DNA from: Musicola paradisiaca NCPPB 2511
Lineage (GTDB): Bacteria; Pseudomonadota; Gammaproteobacteria; Enterobacterales; Enterobacteriaceae
Length of the DNA stretch: 64,000 bases
Assembly: GCF_000400505.1 (NCBI RefSeq)
Contig: NZ_CM001857.1
Span: forward strand, 1,648,386 to 1,712,385
Direction: 5' to 3'
In this document: positions 32,101-37,949 of the stretch, one piece after another
How the letters are laid out: every line of letters begins with the position of its first letter
Position numbering within the stretch: the stretch's first letter is position 1
Notes under the pieces: model-generated
Told to the model about the DNA's origin: nothing
Database searches by the model: none
The model's input: the letters and a program-made list of their open reading frames with translations, nothing else
Position numbers and translations under genes: made by a program

Positions 32101-33956
32101 ATTCACTGTTGGGACTCCGTCTGTTAAACAGAATCAATTCAGCGTTTGGTGCTGAGTTTGATGCCTACCTGCTGACGAAAGCATCACTTCGGTCGATCGC
32201 CGGAGAGATTGCCCAGGCTGTTGCCCTCCGTCCGCACAATACCGCTTATGACTCACCGCGCTCTGAGTCTTATCCGCCTGCGTCGGCGCCGACGGGCGCC
32301 ACCTTTGATGATAAGCCGGCGAATTGTCCGGCATTTATTCAGTCGGTTTCGCTGGCTTTACCGCCGGCGGCAGCCCTTTCTGCCGATGATATGGCGTTGG
32401 GACGCGCTGAATTAAGCCGGCTATTACAGCAGGGGATCGGCGTCTGGAAAGACGCGGCAGGTCTTCATTTTGAGTGCTACCGGAAAGCCCAGTGTGCCGG
32501 GGAGATACGCGAGCGAGTGAACCGGCCAGAGTGCTTATGGTCGTCTTTAGCGGCGGGGGTGCGCTACTACCCGGTCAGCCACATTCAGGCCTTTATTCTG
32601 CACGAAAGCGAGGTGAAAAAGCGCGCTACCTTTACTATCGGTCAGGGCTTTTGGGTCGATATGCCCGTTGACCTGTCATTACTGAATCAGGCATTGAACG
32701 ATATGGCTCGCCACCACGCGATTCTAAGAACCGGCGCTGAATGGATGGGACAACACTGGGCACAGGTTGTGCATGATGACGTAAGACTGGAGTGTCGGGA
32801 AATCTGTTGGCCTTATCTCTCTGAGCGAGAGACGTTTGAACAGGCATTCGCGGGGTTTCAGCAATCGGTCAATGCGACGTTGTTTCACGCGGATCGGATG
32901 CCGATGTTTGAGCTGTATCTTGCTCATAACGGTGCTGATCTGGGGGCGGTTTACTTGGTTACGCACCATTTCCATGCGGATGGTTTTACCTTGTTCCTGT
33001 TTTTGCAAGAGCTCTATCACCGCTATGAGGCACGGTGCAACGGCACCGATTTTTATTGCCCCAAACCGCCGGCTGAATATGCACATTTTGCCTTGAGTCA
33101 GTTCGGAGAACATCAGGAAATAGCGACCCGCTATTGGTTGAGCGAATTGCATGACAAACGAACGTCTTTTACGTTACGGGATAAACAAATCGCATTGAGT
33201 GAAAGCCCGGATAAACAGCACGGCAAGCCGGAAAAAGCAGGTGCCTATTCTCTGGATATCACTGATGAGATGCTTAACCGTTTGCAGTCATCGAATCAGC
33301 GCCAAAATACAACGCTCACACAACTCGTCACCTGTGCTTTGGCGACGCTAATCTATCGAATCACCGGCGAAAATATGCCGATCCAGATGGCATATAACCT
33401 CAGGGATCGCTATGAATTTGAACTGGTTTATGGCGACTTCTCTTCGTCGGTGCCGTTGGTGTTAACGCTTGCGCCTGATTTCAGCCTGCGGCAAGTGTGG
33501 CGTATTTATGAAGACGCATTGTTGCAGGTGCAGAAATATAAGCACTTTGATTTTGTTGCACTGCATCAACAGCTTGCGCCTGAAGGGCAGGATGCCCACG
33601 ACCATACTTTGCTGGGCAGCCTTGCTGTTGACAGCAATGATCGGGATACCTTTGTTGAGGTGACGGCGTTCGCCCAACGATTGCTGCCAATGTCTCTGGA
33701 AGAAAGGGAGCCAGTCGCCCCTTTGCTGATGGGGTTGCTGAAAACTCACGGCAAGCTGAGCCTGCCGTTTGTATATGACCGTCGTTATTTTTCACCGGAC
33801 TTGATCCAAATGCTTGCCGACCACTTGTTGGTCTTACTGGAGATGATGGTGGAACAGCCAGAGCTGAAAGTTGATGAAATTCCTGTCCCGGAAAAACTGG
33901 TGGAACGTTTATCGCCAGAGGATGCATCGACGTTGACGGTTTTATATCCCCAATAA
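17118..33956 (+). CDS. Trans-AT PKS/NRPS-like megasynthase (PKS3), 5612 aa
   Basis: ATG start preceded by AGGAGG and overlapping the PKS2 stop. Domains: C-methyltransferase (1-375; VEIGAGTGG near 196), two ACPs (Ser464, Ser601), KS (Cys871), a DH-like domain (His1363 in HxxxGxxxxP; Asp1536 but Ile1540 where Gln/His is expected), ACP (Ser1710), KS (Cys1993), KR (GGFGGLG near 2716, Tyr2864; no Asp in AGLEAS, so A-type-like), ACP (Ser3057), KS (Cys3355), ACP (GLNS, Ser3885), thioesterase (GYSMGG, Ser4063; His4267; Glu4090 where Asp is usual), KS (Cys4472), ACP (Ser4996) and a condensation domain (HHFHADG at 5283-5289). All four KS keep the Cys and both His. There is no AT. An internal TE followed by KS-ACP-C is unusual; the C domain may release the chain onto an amine or alcohol. 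The last codons and stop lie inside repeat copy B. Confidence 0.95.
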   Translation: MNNIADNQWDEEANALLQSHHPRAINQWLVQLLYVQLDQLGVFALPLNLRDFPAIAGRLGLDHQFRAWWQESMAQLLEAGFIAQQGDALVCRPPLAEQPEAIWQAWDDYRDSYRHDHARMAQINLVDTCLRHLPQILTGQVQATEVLFPNASMENVEGIYKNNPVSDFFNRVLTKTVGDYVNGVLQCDHDAQLHLVEIGAGTGGTTAMLLPALMKYRRNIQEYLYTDLSQAFLMHARSHYGPDCPFLGYALWNIEQPLATQPIPPGAFDVAIATNVLHATRDIRATLRHCKAALRRGGMVVINELSDKSVFTHLTFGLLKGWWLHQDTALRIAGSPAIAPETWQEILEEEGFLAVAFPAQSAHALGQTIIVALSDGVIRQQVQPALQPLTAETPPYAPVDAKQHAISRVAERSAVAAEIPKAHITAAQIDDHVHDAVVSALAQAINLPIAQIDAEIAFSEYGIDSILSVNFVNKINDVLGIRLNPAALYDYRSATALSSHIVRTAGAEVLSTLASDTPFSGTTTTSGRGDEMSSREEYAAPGVQSAIPVGQEQTGVAADECDDVMQKYITTSVIKGLVNTVNVPSEQIDAQMAFSDLGIDSILSVNFLNQVNQSLGINLNPALLYDYTTVETLSAYIARTCVDQIRIPQPPSSSQPYAQPQSQPQWQRRPEPTPQPSVASPSAVWPEVINDPVTPEKRQTEPAAIAVIGMAGQFPGAEDIQHFWANLVANQSGIDELPRHYLDQARYFVDTDKVDTDKADAVPSGKTYCKWGGIVKDRDCFDAKFFRITEQDALSMSPHQRLVLQESWKALEDAGYNPKALAGTNTGVFIGAEPSHYHQGSFVGSSEAIIASRVSYFLDTKGPALVVNTGCSSSAVAVHLACESLRRGETDLALAGGVFAALDAGALTSLSSIGMLSHRAECPIFEQTADGMLLSEGIGIVVLKRLEQAIAEGDPIYGVIRASGINQDGASNGITAPSGTAQQQLLAQVYHQYHINPEEISYIEAHATGGKLGDTIEVNALARTFKALTDKQHYCALGSVKSHIGHTSAASGVIGLIKILLSMRHRQLPGLRHYQQINPLFELQDSAFYIQNATSAWQHPGDKPRLAALNSFGHSGTNAHVVIEEYLAHREPVAEPVSAGWIIPLSAKTTQSLHAQMQALCAYLEEVVRQHTDRPNSGQRDDALSFIPSSSFIQSMAYTLQVGREAMPERFLLIATDYRDCLQQLQACCRQTVSTNHCFGHVPIAGRRQPALAAGAYQHRGLHQLSRSELEAIGQAWLQGKPVDWQSFYLQPPMRMHLPGYVFAKDVFRALSPAFGASMAEKSTGDGDLIEEGSYPIGRVGLFTEHHPWSQPFNHHHRILRNHQAFGQSLLPGLAYIDLLFQFFHRQGVDYRQLEMRNLTIHYPFTIGDDYGVDAHISCQKSAQGYWHLKVEGREVSDAHQQSGLKLYMSAEMHPVPVSVFNETLDVDGLKKTAISQVTLQDAYAEFGGEDIRHCGPMVGDGVIYHLPSANLIDIAVPDESLFGAEHYLFHPVLIDGSAIGSGDLFLEQNKEQDIFLPLYYESFRASEPLSGHCITRVSRDSLKQTRQLSYLTMEFFTPGGEKIGELKNFTCKRVRDPAAINASRTHAAAQVAEPAVMPVNHMMPVSPVVPMKHDTLPAVSEAPSLSSEGNDSALERAEHTLQKILADTLAKSIEEIETDIGYYELGLDSAGLLQMVQSLEQSLKVKLNPTLLFEYATVGELAGYLLQQYPASFRSLVGSVPEVATAAARDDAHQLTEGLLSDTGITAGVNQAGTERINVKQAAFHSSPIIQQASESEDIAVIGMAGRYPGAKQMAEFWDNLKAGKDCVTEIPGSRWQKSVLNGMTSPSGRPIPQWGGFIEDVDCFDSQFFRVSPREAQWLDPQERLFLETCWSAIEDAGYTPETLVAEQGVNKRRDVGVFVGVMHKDYALIAAEIVNRGQVVPLSMNYAPIANRVSYFCGFHGPSFAVDTVCSSSLTALHLALESLHRGESKVALAGGVNLSLHPYKYLTYGLADMYSTDGRCRTFGDGGNGFVSGEGVGAVLLKPLSQAIKDRDNIYAVIKGSAINHVGQVSGITVPSPVAQADLMLRCYEKTGIDPRTISYIEAHGTGTSLGDPIEIQGLVKAFRQHTTDKQFCAIGSVKSNIGHAESAAGISGLSKVILQLHHKTLVPSLLHSERINPYLELDNSPFYIQRETQHWEQPSVGEEGDKINVPRRAGISSFGATGSNAHLIVEEFLPQISRGAVNTQQHNTPLIVPLSAKSADRLQVMARNLAQFLAVHPDIDSIHPADLAFTLQVGRRALEERVVFVVPDLRELQQKLVAFAEDDALPERCWRGYGAGGSGKESGRDTGFMSADDSTALLQRWVEQRAFHKIARFWTEGFHVDWYQLYPIAAPCRISLPGYPFARERHWIQAPEDLGRIAHDASSAETSSPTASTAASAHQEEREELMLFTESWQKMPHPAASRQHPGFKTLICFLSEPESQRLLQSRMNELAPQTAIVFVSRRPLEEGVSGFHLQPKDTEQENTERYQHCFAQLKSAGIAPQHSAMLYLWPLEERRQIQDFAALHDLLSSMVATNMAPTRLLLAGASHHSLERAYLESWIGIERSLTSVLPNTQCAVAVSVAVGDGTVGGASLLTEQPVFTRQYVSMLYQELTGQNFASVCYEGAERYVLTVQPSPVALARPAVAEAGIKQGGTYLITGGFGGLGLIFARYLAQRYSARLILTGRSPMNAERKAIADELTRLGGQVQYIQADVCDVGAMRFNLLQARQSLGSILGVIHTAGLEASEPVFEKSRQAFNAILRPKVEGTQLLDELLMQDPLDFVCYFSSSAAFLGDFGSCDYAMGNRFQMGYGKHRMALVQQGQLRGKTLIINWPFWKEGKMGIRDRESTEFYLRSSGQRALESEEGVQVFEQLLRQSEGQHLVIAGKPSRVARFLGTDEPPVARRTEPHPVSDQGDVGSKKRTGNHAAPHNPAQHDRQAVGMRSRSDLARPSGDAADIRTAVSHVLKTQISQLLGTPVDRIGVNSSFADFGFDSITLASFSRALSQHFEVEITPAVLFGHSSVKRLTEYFCREHAQALEAMFSDGLVLDDLVLDDLVLDDMVLGDMASRQAPPAIASSHLAVGREDAAPSSGLEPGRVTTTAENHQPVPAATYTAACDVMDEPIAVIGMSGRFPQADNIDAFWDALIQGKRCIGEMSEPRWDWQSVTGNTPSGSSDDRHTHDTLPQWGAFMTDIMQFDAAFFDIAPKEAMDMDPRQRIFLQEAWHAFEDAGYMGQRIRGMSCGVYVGAEESDYGAVVGAQGSINGNQNATLAARISYALDLKGPNMALTAACASGLVAVHQACLALRQGDCEMALAGGINLLMTPWVYQSMNRTGMLSPDGNASVFDQRANGLVPGEAVAVVLLKPLSKAKADGDRIYGCIKASGVNYDGKTNGITAPNPVRQAELLKNVYDRYRIDPGNIQYVLSHSTGSQLGDPIEVQALTDAFADRCSDSHRCVLGSIKPLIGHTFAASGVVSLIAMLKAMTHQTMPATHGLATCNRYIKLERTPFTIQQQNQPWLRQGNQPRLGAISATGISGTNAHAVIEEYIADDPQSLTGAEAHPSEGDRFRSLGIAAHPSIIPISAKTTAALQAYVRAFVQFLQRHPATRLDQLAYSLQTGRDAMAKRVAFVVSDMTELREKLALFMTGDVFPGDTSPGTYYHGEQRRDDASGWARENEWDDGNTSAQLIQIQGWIAAGQWQELANAWVNGVNVDWFDLYPESLSPQQIPPKRIGLPVYPFQGKRYWAHLPPAEVTAQPRIPSQPRVMDEQTSVIPGAAAVNKNGSSRLEILTRQVRALLIQTMYFDESEIENPQLFTELGLNSINAVGFIEAVNRTFASGLTINAIFDYPSIDALSLYLDNGMQSSPPNLQGNAFPAASVIVQDTSDEHVGSQRPHSGMAWLKHYPECIPLSQQLRKRGHIQDEREPDASRFWIHPLTGSTGLYLKIAENLADEYAIWGIQSRGFLTRFQPLESIESMARYYIEILQASNATGPYALAGYSMGGIIAYEMTRQLQLAGFRVSSLILLEPPFPQPGNHSRSSPFCYRDALLMSANFFLHYSMSEALASGQLAFETIAYTEQALMCVDVDNQATWLAEGCLKKGVAQPLSVVKDKIENMAQILKCNREAMAAYAVKALPNAHDIDLHYMTITSSSDDRPQHQDKLSALAENNRHVLGEELTHDESHCQRWLQYLPGAQVFRTRARDHFHLLSERESVEMISARCREIYRGRPAGSTPPEGRGKRGDTPRRAGQDSIAIIGMSGQFPGAKNPNDFWHLLEQGQSAFTTLPDSRGWSVSPENEGEYAGYGGFLSDIEYFDPLFFQISPREASMLDPCERLFLQESWKAIEDAGMIPETLSGKRWGVFCGSGGDYTLRFAQGEHFAPNITLSQVPGRVSYSLNLKGPCLSVEAGCASSLLAVAQACDHLVLGQCEVAIAGGALIYSTPNMLLSASRLGLLSPADRGCAFSAHASGMMPGESVGVVILKPLQQALADGDRIHGVIEAWGSNHNGKTNGIMAPSASAQEALLSDIYRRFDIRPDSITLVEAHAAGMPAADVAEVASLTNVFRKNDRKGQSASQPGCALGSVENNIGHAFHSSGMNHLFKVLLALRHQAIPATPNTEDRASLLPLENSPFYINSQTVPWKVESGQVRRAAISSLGATGINVHLVVAEPHKNGGGREGSPENISPGASTERGGQQPVCIVLSGKSESALQQRCRDLQDFVQAQHGLDLQQLSANLLLRRSHFSYRCACVVSDAKALHDFLDRMIAGTALTQEDNGYRGKVSPGRQPLAGNEALSAVAYVRQAVHAPADNDNLLALARLYVTGVDFFTPDFNAEIRMDAAYSAAEKFPLSLPGYPFDKRLCWAGAIQEAPDGKLRREETDRRTKQQAQSQHVQSQQAQSQQIAQQLVGMLAELAGLSVTEIDLNAPVSSYGIDSLLGLRLLNRINSAFGAEFDAYLLTKASLRSIAGEIAQAVALRPHNTAYDSPRSESYPPASAPTGATFDDKPANCPAFIQSVSLALPPAAALSADDMALGRAELSRLLQQGIGVWKDAAGLHFECYRKAQCAGEIRERVNRPECLWSSLAAGVRYYPVSHIQAFILHESEVKKRATFTIGQGFWVDMPVDLSLLNQALNDMARHHAILRTGAEWMGQHWAQVVHDDVRLECREICWPYLSERETFEQAFAGFQQSVNATLFHADRMPMFELYLAHNGADLGAVYLVTHHFHADGFTLFLFLQELYHRYEARCNGTDFYCPKPPAEYAHFALSQFGEHQEIATRYWLSELHDKRTSFTLRDKQIALSESPDKQHGKPEKAGAYSLDITDEMLNRLQSSNQRQNTTLTQLVTCALATLIYRITGENMPIQMAYNLRDRYEFELVYGDFSSSVPLVLTLAPDFSLRQVWRIYEDALLQVQKYKHFDFVALHQQLAPEGQDAHDHTLLGSLAVDSNDRDTFVEVTAFAQRLLPMSLEEREPVAPLLMGLLKTHGKLSLPFVYDRRYFSPDLIQMLADHLLVLLEMMVEQPELKVDEIPVPEKLVERLSPEDASTLTVLYPQ
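19362..19391 (+). repeat. 15-bp tandem repeat, two copies, in KS of PKS3
   Basis: The unit gtcgatacagacaaa occurs twice in exact tandem and encodes VDTDK twice, near the start of the first KS of PKS3 in a surface region that varies among KS domains. In-frame expansion keeps the gene open. Likely replication slippage. Confidence 0.8.
26436..26510 (+). repeat. 15-bp tandem repeat, four copies plus a decayed fifth, in PKS3 linker
   Basis: Unit gatgacctggtttta (encodes DDLVL), four copies with few changes and one decayed copy, directly after the ACP with Ser3057 and before the next KS. The resulting acidic-hydrophobic LVLDD run extends a linker or docking helix. In-frame units suggest copy number could vary between strains. 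Confidence 0.9.
31956..32000 (+). repeat. 15-bp tandem repeat, three copies, in PKS3 linker before last ACP
   Basis: Unit caacaggcgcaatca three times (the middle copy has two changes), encoding a Gln/Ser-rich QQAQS linker just before the ACP with Ser4996. Same unit length as the other two repeats in this gene, as expected for in-frame slippage in a tolerant linker. Confidence 0.85.
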
Positions 33957-34007
33957 TTCGAGTTGCAGGAAATTCAACACCCCTGCCGCTTGAAGTATGA
34001 CGGGTAG
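33943..34007 (+). repeat. Short inverted-repeat element, copy B, overlapping PKS3 stop codon
   Basis: Left end tatatccccaataattcgag then TTGCAG, right end CTTGAAGTATGACGGGTA; about 65 bp, same ends as copies A, C and D. The PKS3 reading frame enters the element and stops at its TAA (33954-33956), so the C-terminal residues LYPQ are element-encoded. Followed at 34025-34052 by a small hairpin (GAGGGCCTT / AAGGCTCTC) without a U-tract. Confidence 0.8.
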
Positions 34008-34098
34008 AGATGTTTAACGCCCGGGAGGGCCTTAAGGAATTAAAAGGCTCTCTATAACTAGCGAGTTATTCACAGAAAAACAACCAAGGAGTATGTCT

Positions 34099-34926
34099 AT
34101 GATGTTAGCTAACGTTAAACGCCAAACCACAACCATCGCTGTTTTCTCTCTGGCTTTAATGGCATTGAATACTGATGCCGCCGACCGTTTATCTAAGCCT
34201 ATGGGGTTTAAGCAGGTACTGGTTTTTATGGGAACCGGCGCTATTGATGTTACAAAGAGCGAGCCATTTCCCGGCGTAACGGGATGTCTTGGTACTTTAT
34301 GCAGCAGTGATTATTTTTACACCCATATTATGGGGCTAAATGACCGTGAATTAGCGCAAAAAAGAGAAGATGCCATTGCTTATTTTAATCGAGAATTCGG
34401 CATTGATGTTAACGCGCTTGTCGCACAGAAACGGATTGAATTGCAGGTTTATACCGGCAACCCGGATGGTCATTACCGCTTGTATTCACTGGCCGGGATG
34501 GCCTTGCCCGCCGAGGGTTGGCTTGTCCGCGATGGGGGTTTTTACATTTCGGTTCTCGATAATAGCGGGATTCCACTGGCGGGTAATCATAATGGTGAAA
34601 CAGCCACTCCGCTGAATCAAATGTATTACGGGAGTTACAACATTCTGGCCACCAGCGATTCCTATAAACTGAGAGAAATTATTATTAACTATGAATCGAA
34701 TGCGTTGGCAGTGATATCTCCAGATCGCTTGCGGACGACATTTAATACCCGAACCTACAATAAACGCTGGGGAGAAGGACAAAGTTACGTCAGTTATGAA
34801 TTTGAACAGCGTGGCAGCAGCACCGTTTTGACAAATGGTCGGGAAGTGATGACGTTTAGTAAGTATCCCACGACAAGGGATTTTCCTGATTATCCCTCCT
34901 TTAATATGCAAGGCGATGAGTTCTAG
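34099..34926 (+). CDS. Putative secreted protein of unknown function
   Basis: About 275 residues. ATG 34099 is preferred because AAGGAG (34086-34091) is 7 bases upstream; an earlier ATG at 34093 is too close. The N-terminus is a signal peptide: Lys-Arg, a hydrophobic run (IAVFSLALMAL) and a likely cut after NTDA|A. The mature protein is rich in Tyr, Asn and Gly, has a Cys pair (GCLGTLC) that could form a disulphide, and shows no recognised catalytic motif. It sits between PKS3 and the PfaD reductase on the same strand, so probably belongs to the cluster. A periplasmic or exported role (binding, self-protection or maturation of the product) is inference. Confidence 0.72.
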   Translation: MMLANVKRQTTTIAVFSLALMALNTDAADRLSKPMGFKQVLVFMGTGAIDVTKSEPFPGVTGCLGTLCSSDYFYTHIMGLNDRELAQKREDAIAYFNREFGIDVNALVAQKRIELQVYTGNPDGHYRLYSLAGMALPAEGWLVRDGGFYISVLDNSGIPLAGNHNGETATPLNQMYYGSYNILATSDSYKLREIIINYESNALAVISPDRLRTTFNTRTYNKRWGEGQSYVSYEFEQRGSSTVLTNGREVMTFSKYPTTRDFPDYPSFNMQGDEF

Positions 34927-34967
34927 TGTTGAGAGCCTTAAGGACTGACTGCGTGGATGAGAGGGAG

Positions 34968-36417
34968 ATGATGACACATTTTGAACAAACGACGCTGGCT
35001 GAACGTTGCGCCAGTCTGCCCCTTCAGAGGACAGACAGCCAGCAAGGGCGGCTTGTTCAGGCCGAACAGTTGGGAAGTACGGCGTTTCGTCAGGATTATG
35101 GGGTTAAATATGCCTATGCCAGTGGTGCGATGTATCAGGGGATTGCTTCCCGCCAGTTGGTGGTGGCGATGGCGCAAGCCGGAATGATGAGTTTTTTCGG
35201 TTCAGGCGGTTTGAGTCTTCGTGTTTTGGAGGAGGCGATTTTAGGGATTCAATCTGATTTGAGCGGAGAATCGTTCGGCATGAATATGCTGGCGGATTAT
35301 GATTTTCCTGAAAAGGAAATGCAGCGGATTGAATTGTTTCTGACCCACGGTATTCGTTTTATTGAAGCGGCTGCCTATATTGCGATGACCCCGGCGTTGG
35401 TTCGTTATCGGTTGAGTGGTGTTCATCGGGGGGAAGACCAACGAATTATGATCCCCAATACGCTGATGGCAAAAGTGTCGCGCCCCGAAGTCGCGGAAAT
35501 TTTTGCTTGTCCGGCGCCGCCTGAGCTGGTTGCCCAACTCTGTCAGCAAGGGGTGATTACCCAGCAGGAGGCTGAGCTGGCTCCCTGGGTGCCAATGGCT
35601 CAGGACATCTGCGTCGAGTCTGATTCGGCAGGTCACACCGATCAGGGTAATGCTTATGTCCTGTTTCCGGCAATATCCCGGCTTTGCCGGGATATTTCGG
35701 CCCGGCAGCGATACCCAAAGCCAATCAGGATCGGTGCCGCAGGGGGGGATCGGTACTCCAGAAGCGGTGATGGCGGCCTTTATGCTTGGCGCTGATTTTA
35801 TTGTCACCGGTTCGGTGAATCAGTGCTCAGTGGAAGCGGCTACCAGCGATGAGGTGAAAGATTTACTGCAAAGTATCAATATTCAGGATACCGATTATGC
35901 CCCGGCCGGCGATATGTTTGAACAAGGCGCCAAAGTTCAGGTGCTCAGGCGAGGGGTGTTTTTCCCCTCGCGGGCGAATAAACTTTATCAGCTTTATCAA
36001 CAGTATGCTTCGCTGGAAGAGATACCTCAGGTCGTTAAAAAGCAGCTTGAAGACAAGTATTTTAAGCGCCCGATATCCGATGTCTGGAAAGAAGTCAGGC
36101 AATATTATCAGGCGAACCGTCCCCAGATGTTGATGAAAATAGAAGAGCATCCCAAACGTAAAATGGCAGCGATATTTCGTTGGTATTTTGCCTATAGCTC
36201 GCGCCTGGCGCTGGCTGGCGATCAGGAAAACAAAGTCGATTATCAGGTACATTGCGGGCCGGCGTTGGGGGCTTTCAATCAATGGGTGAAAGGCTCTGTC
36301 TATGAAAGCTGGCGTGCTCGCCATGTCAATGAAATCGGGGAAATGTTGATGCAGGAAGCCGCATCAATGTTGTCACGACAAATCGGGTTGATAACCAGCC
36401 ACTCTTTATCTTCTTAG
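34968..36417 (+). pseudogene. PfaD-type trans enoyl reductase, frameshifted
   Basis: Two overlapping frames together give one FMN-dependent PfaD/PksE-type enoyl reductase of about 480 residues, the family's normal size. The N-terminal part runs from ATG 34968 or 34971 (GAGGGAG nearby) through DYGVKYAYASGAMYQGIAS to RIGAAGG. The C-terminal part resumes in the +1 frame at [21 protein letters not shown] and continues to 36417. The break is in a run of seven G (35742-35748); six would restore the frame. Such enzymes reduce ACP-bound enoyl thioesters in trans in trans-AT clusters. Either the gene is inactivated or switched by slippage, or the base is a sequencing error. No cis-ER domain is visible in the three PKS proteins. 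Confidence 0.85.
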
Positions 36418-36539
36418 CGACACGTCTGAGCAGACGTATCTGCCCGCGCCGTGCGCAGATGGCGGGCAACGATGATCTGTTAACAGAACGAGAGTCCGGC
36501 AGAAATGAGGGTTGGCAGAATAGTACAGCGGGGACATTT

Positions 36540-37949
36540 ATGAAGACAGTCTATACCTTTCCAGGGCAAGGATCGCAATATCGTACAATGGGTTATGACT
36601 TATTCGATCAATATCCAGAACTGGTTGCTCAGGCAAATCAGGTGCTCGGGTATGACATTGCCAAACTTTGCGTGAAAGATCCTCAGCGGGTGTTAAACCA
36701 GACTCAGTATACCCAACCGGCATTGTATACCGTGAATGCGCTGAGCTATTTAGAACGTAAGGCCCGCGGAGCGGCCCCGCCGGATTGTCTGGCCGGGCAT
36801 AGTCTGGGAGAGTACAACGCGCTGTTTGCTGCCGGCGCGTTTGACTTTATTACCGGGCTTCGGCTGGTACAAAAACGTGGTCAACTGATGAGCCAGGCCC
36901 CGAAGGGGGCAATGGTCGCCTTGCTGGAAATTAATCTGGATGAGATTGAGCGTATTTTGGCCGATAGCGGCTTTCAGCATGTGGATATAGCCAATATCAA
37001 TTCCCGCCGACAGTGCATCATCTCGGGGGATTATGACGAAGTGCTGGCACCGGCGCTGGAACAACGTTTTATTGATGCCGGTGCTCGTTTTGTCCAGTTG
37101 AATGTCAGCGCCGCGTTCCATTCCCGCAGTATGCTGGACATTGAGCGAGAGTTTGCCGATTTTCTGGCTGAATTTACTTTCCATCCCTTGTCTGTTCCCG
37201 TGATGTCTAATGTAACGGCCCGGGCCTATCCGGCCACGGGGTATCAGACATTATTGACCCGACAAATTTCCAGCCCGGTTCGTTGGTATGAATCCATCTC
37301 CTGGTTACTGGCGCAAGGCTATGATGATTTCGTGGAAGTCGGTCCAGGGGATGTGTTAACGAAACTCCACCAGCGTATTGTCGAAGATCCGATGTCGATC
37401 GGTAACGTGCCCCCGATATCTTTAGTCCCGCCTGTGTCTACACCGATTCAGGAAGTCAGGACGATGCCGCAGCCGTCAACCAAGTCGATACCGGCAACAG
37501 CGCGCAAGTGTGTTTTCATGTATGCGGGGCAGGGTAGTCAGTATTATCAGATGGGACGGGTTTTTTACCAGGGGGATGAGCATTTCCGGCAGACGATGGA
37601 CAGCCTTTGTCACAAAGTTCATATGCTCAGTGGCGTGAATCTGCTGGAAACACTCTATGGTGAACACGATTGCGGGACTGCGTTTGATGATATTCGCTAT
37701 ACCCATCCGGCACTATTTTGTTTGGGATACAGCCTGACTCAGATGTTGATTGCCCGTGGTATCCAGCCCACTGCCGTTGTCGGCCACAGTTTGGGTGAGT
37801 ACGTTGCTGCCGTTGTTGCCGGGATGCTCCGGCTGGATGATGCGCTGCGGTTGGTCGTTGAGCAAGCTCGGTTGTTGGTTCAGTATGCGCCTGAAGGTGG
37901 TTTGGTCGCGGTGCTGGCCTCTCCAGACATTTTTCTCTGGCTGTGCTGA
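36540..37949 (+). CDS. Tandem trans-acyltransferase / acyl hydrolase; second domain cut by frameshift
   Basis: Start ATG 36540 (GCGGGGA upstream) fits the FabD-type N-terminus KTVYTFPGQGSQ. Domain 1 (about 36540-37420) is a complete malonyl-type AT: GQGSQ, GHSLGEY nucleophile, an Arg in VQKRGQLM that would bind the malonyl carboxylate, and AAFHS. Domain 2 starts near 37505 (MYAGQGSQYYQMG) with GHSLGEYVAA but has Ala-Arg shifted (VEQARLLV) where the carboxylate-binding Arg should be. That loss marks acyl-hydrolase proofreading domains of trans-AT systems. The frame then breaks in a T5 run (37930-37934), giving a stop at 37947. The remainder continues in the next frame to 38460. AT1 should therefore still be made intact. 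Confidence 0.88.
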   Translation: MKTVYTFPGQGSQYRTMGYDLFDQYPELVAQANQVLGYDIAKLCVKDPQRVLNQTQYTQPALYTVNALSYLERKARGAAPPDCLAGHSLGEYNALFAAGAFDFITGLRLVQKRGQLMSQAPKGAMVALLEINLDEIERILADSGFQHVDIANINSRRQCIISGDYDEVLAPALEQRFIDAGARFVQLNVSAAFHSRSMLDIEREFADFLAEFTFHPLSVPVMSNVTARAYPATGYQTLLTRQISSPVRWYESISWLLAQGYDDFVEVGPGDVLTKLHQRIVEDPMSIGNVPPISLVPPVSTPIQEVRTMPQPSTKSIPATARKCVFMYAGQGSQYYQMGRVFYQGDEHFRQTMDSLCHKVHMLSGVNLLETLYGEHDCGTAFDDIRYTHPALFCLGYSLTQMLIARGIQPTAVVGHSLGEYVAAVVAGMLRLDDALRLVVEQARLLVQYAPEGGLVAVLASPDIFLWLC

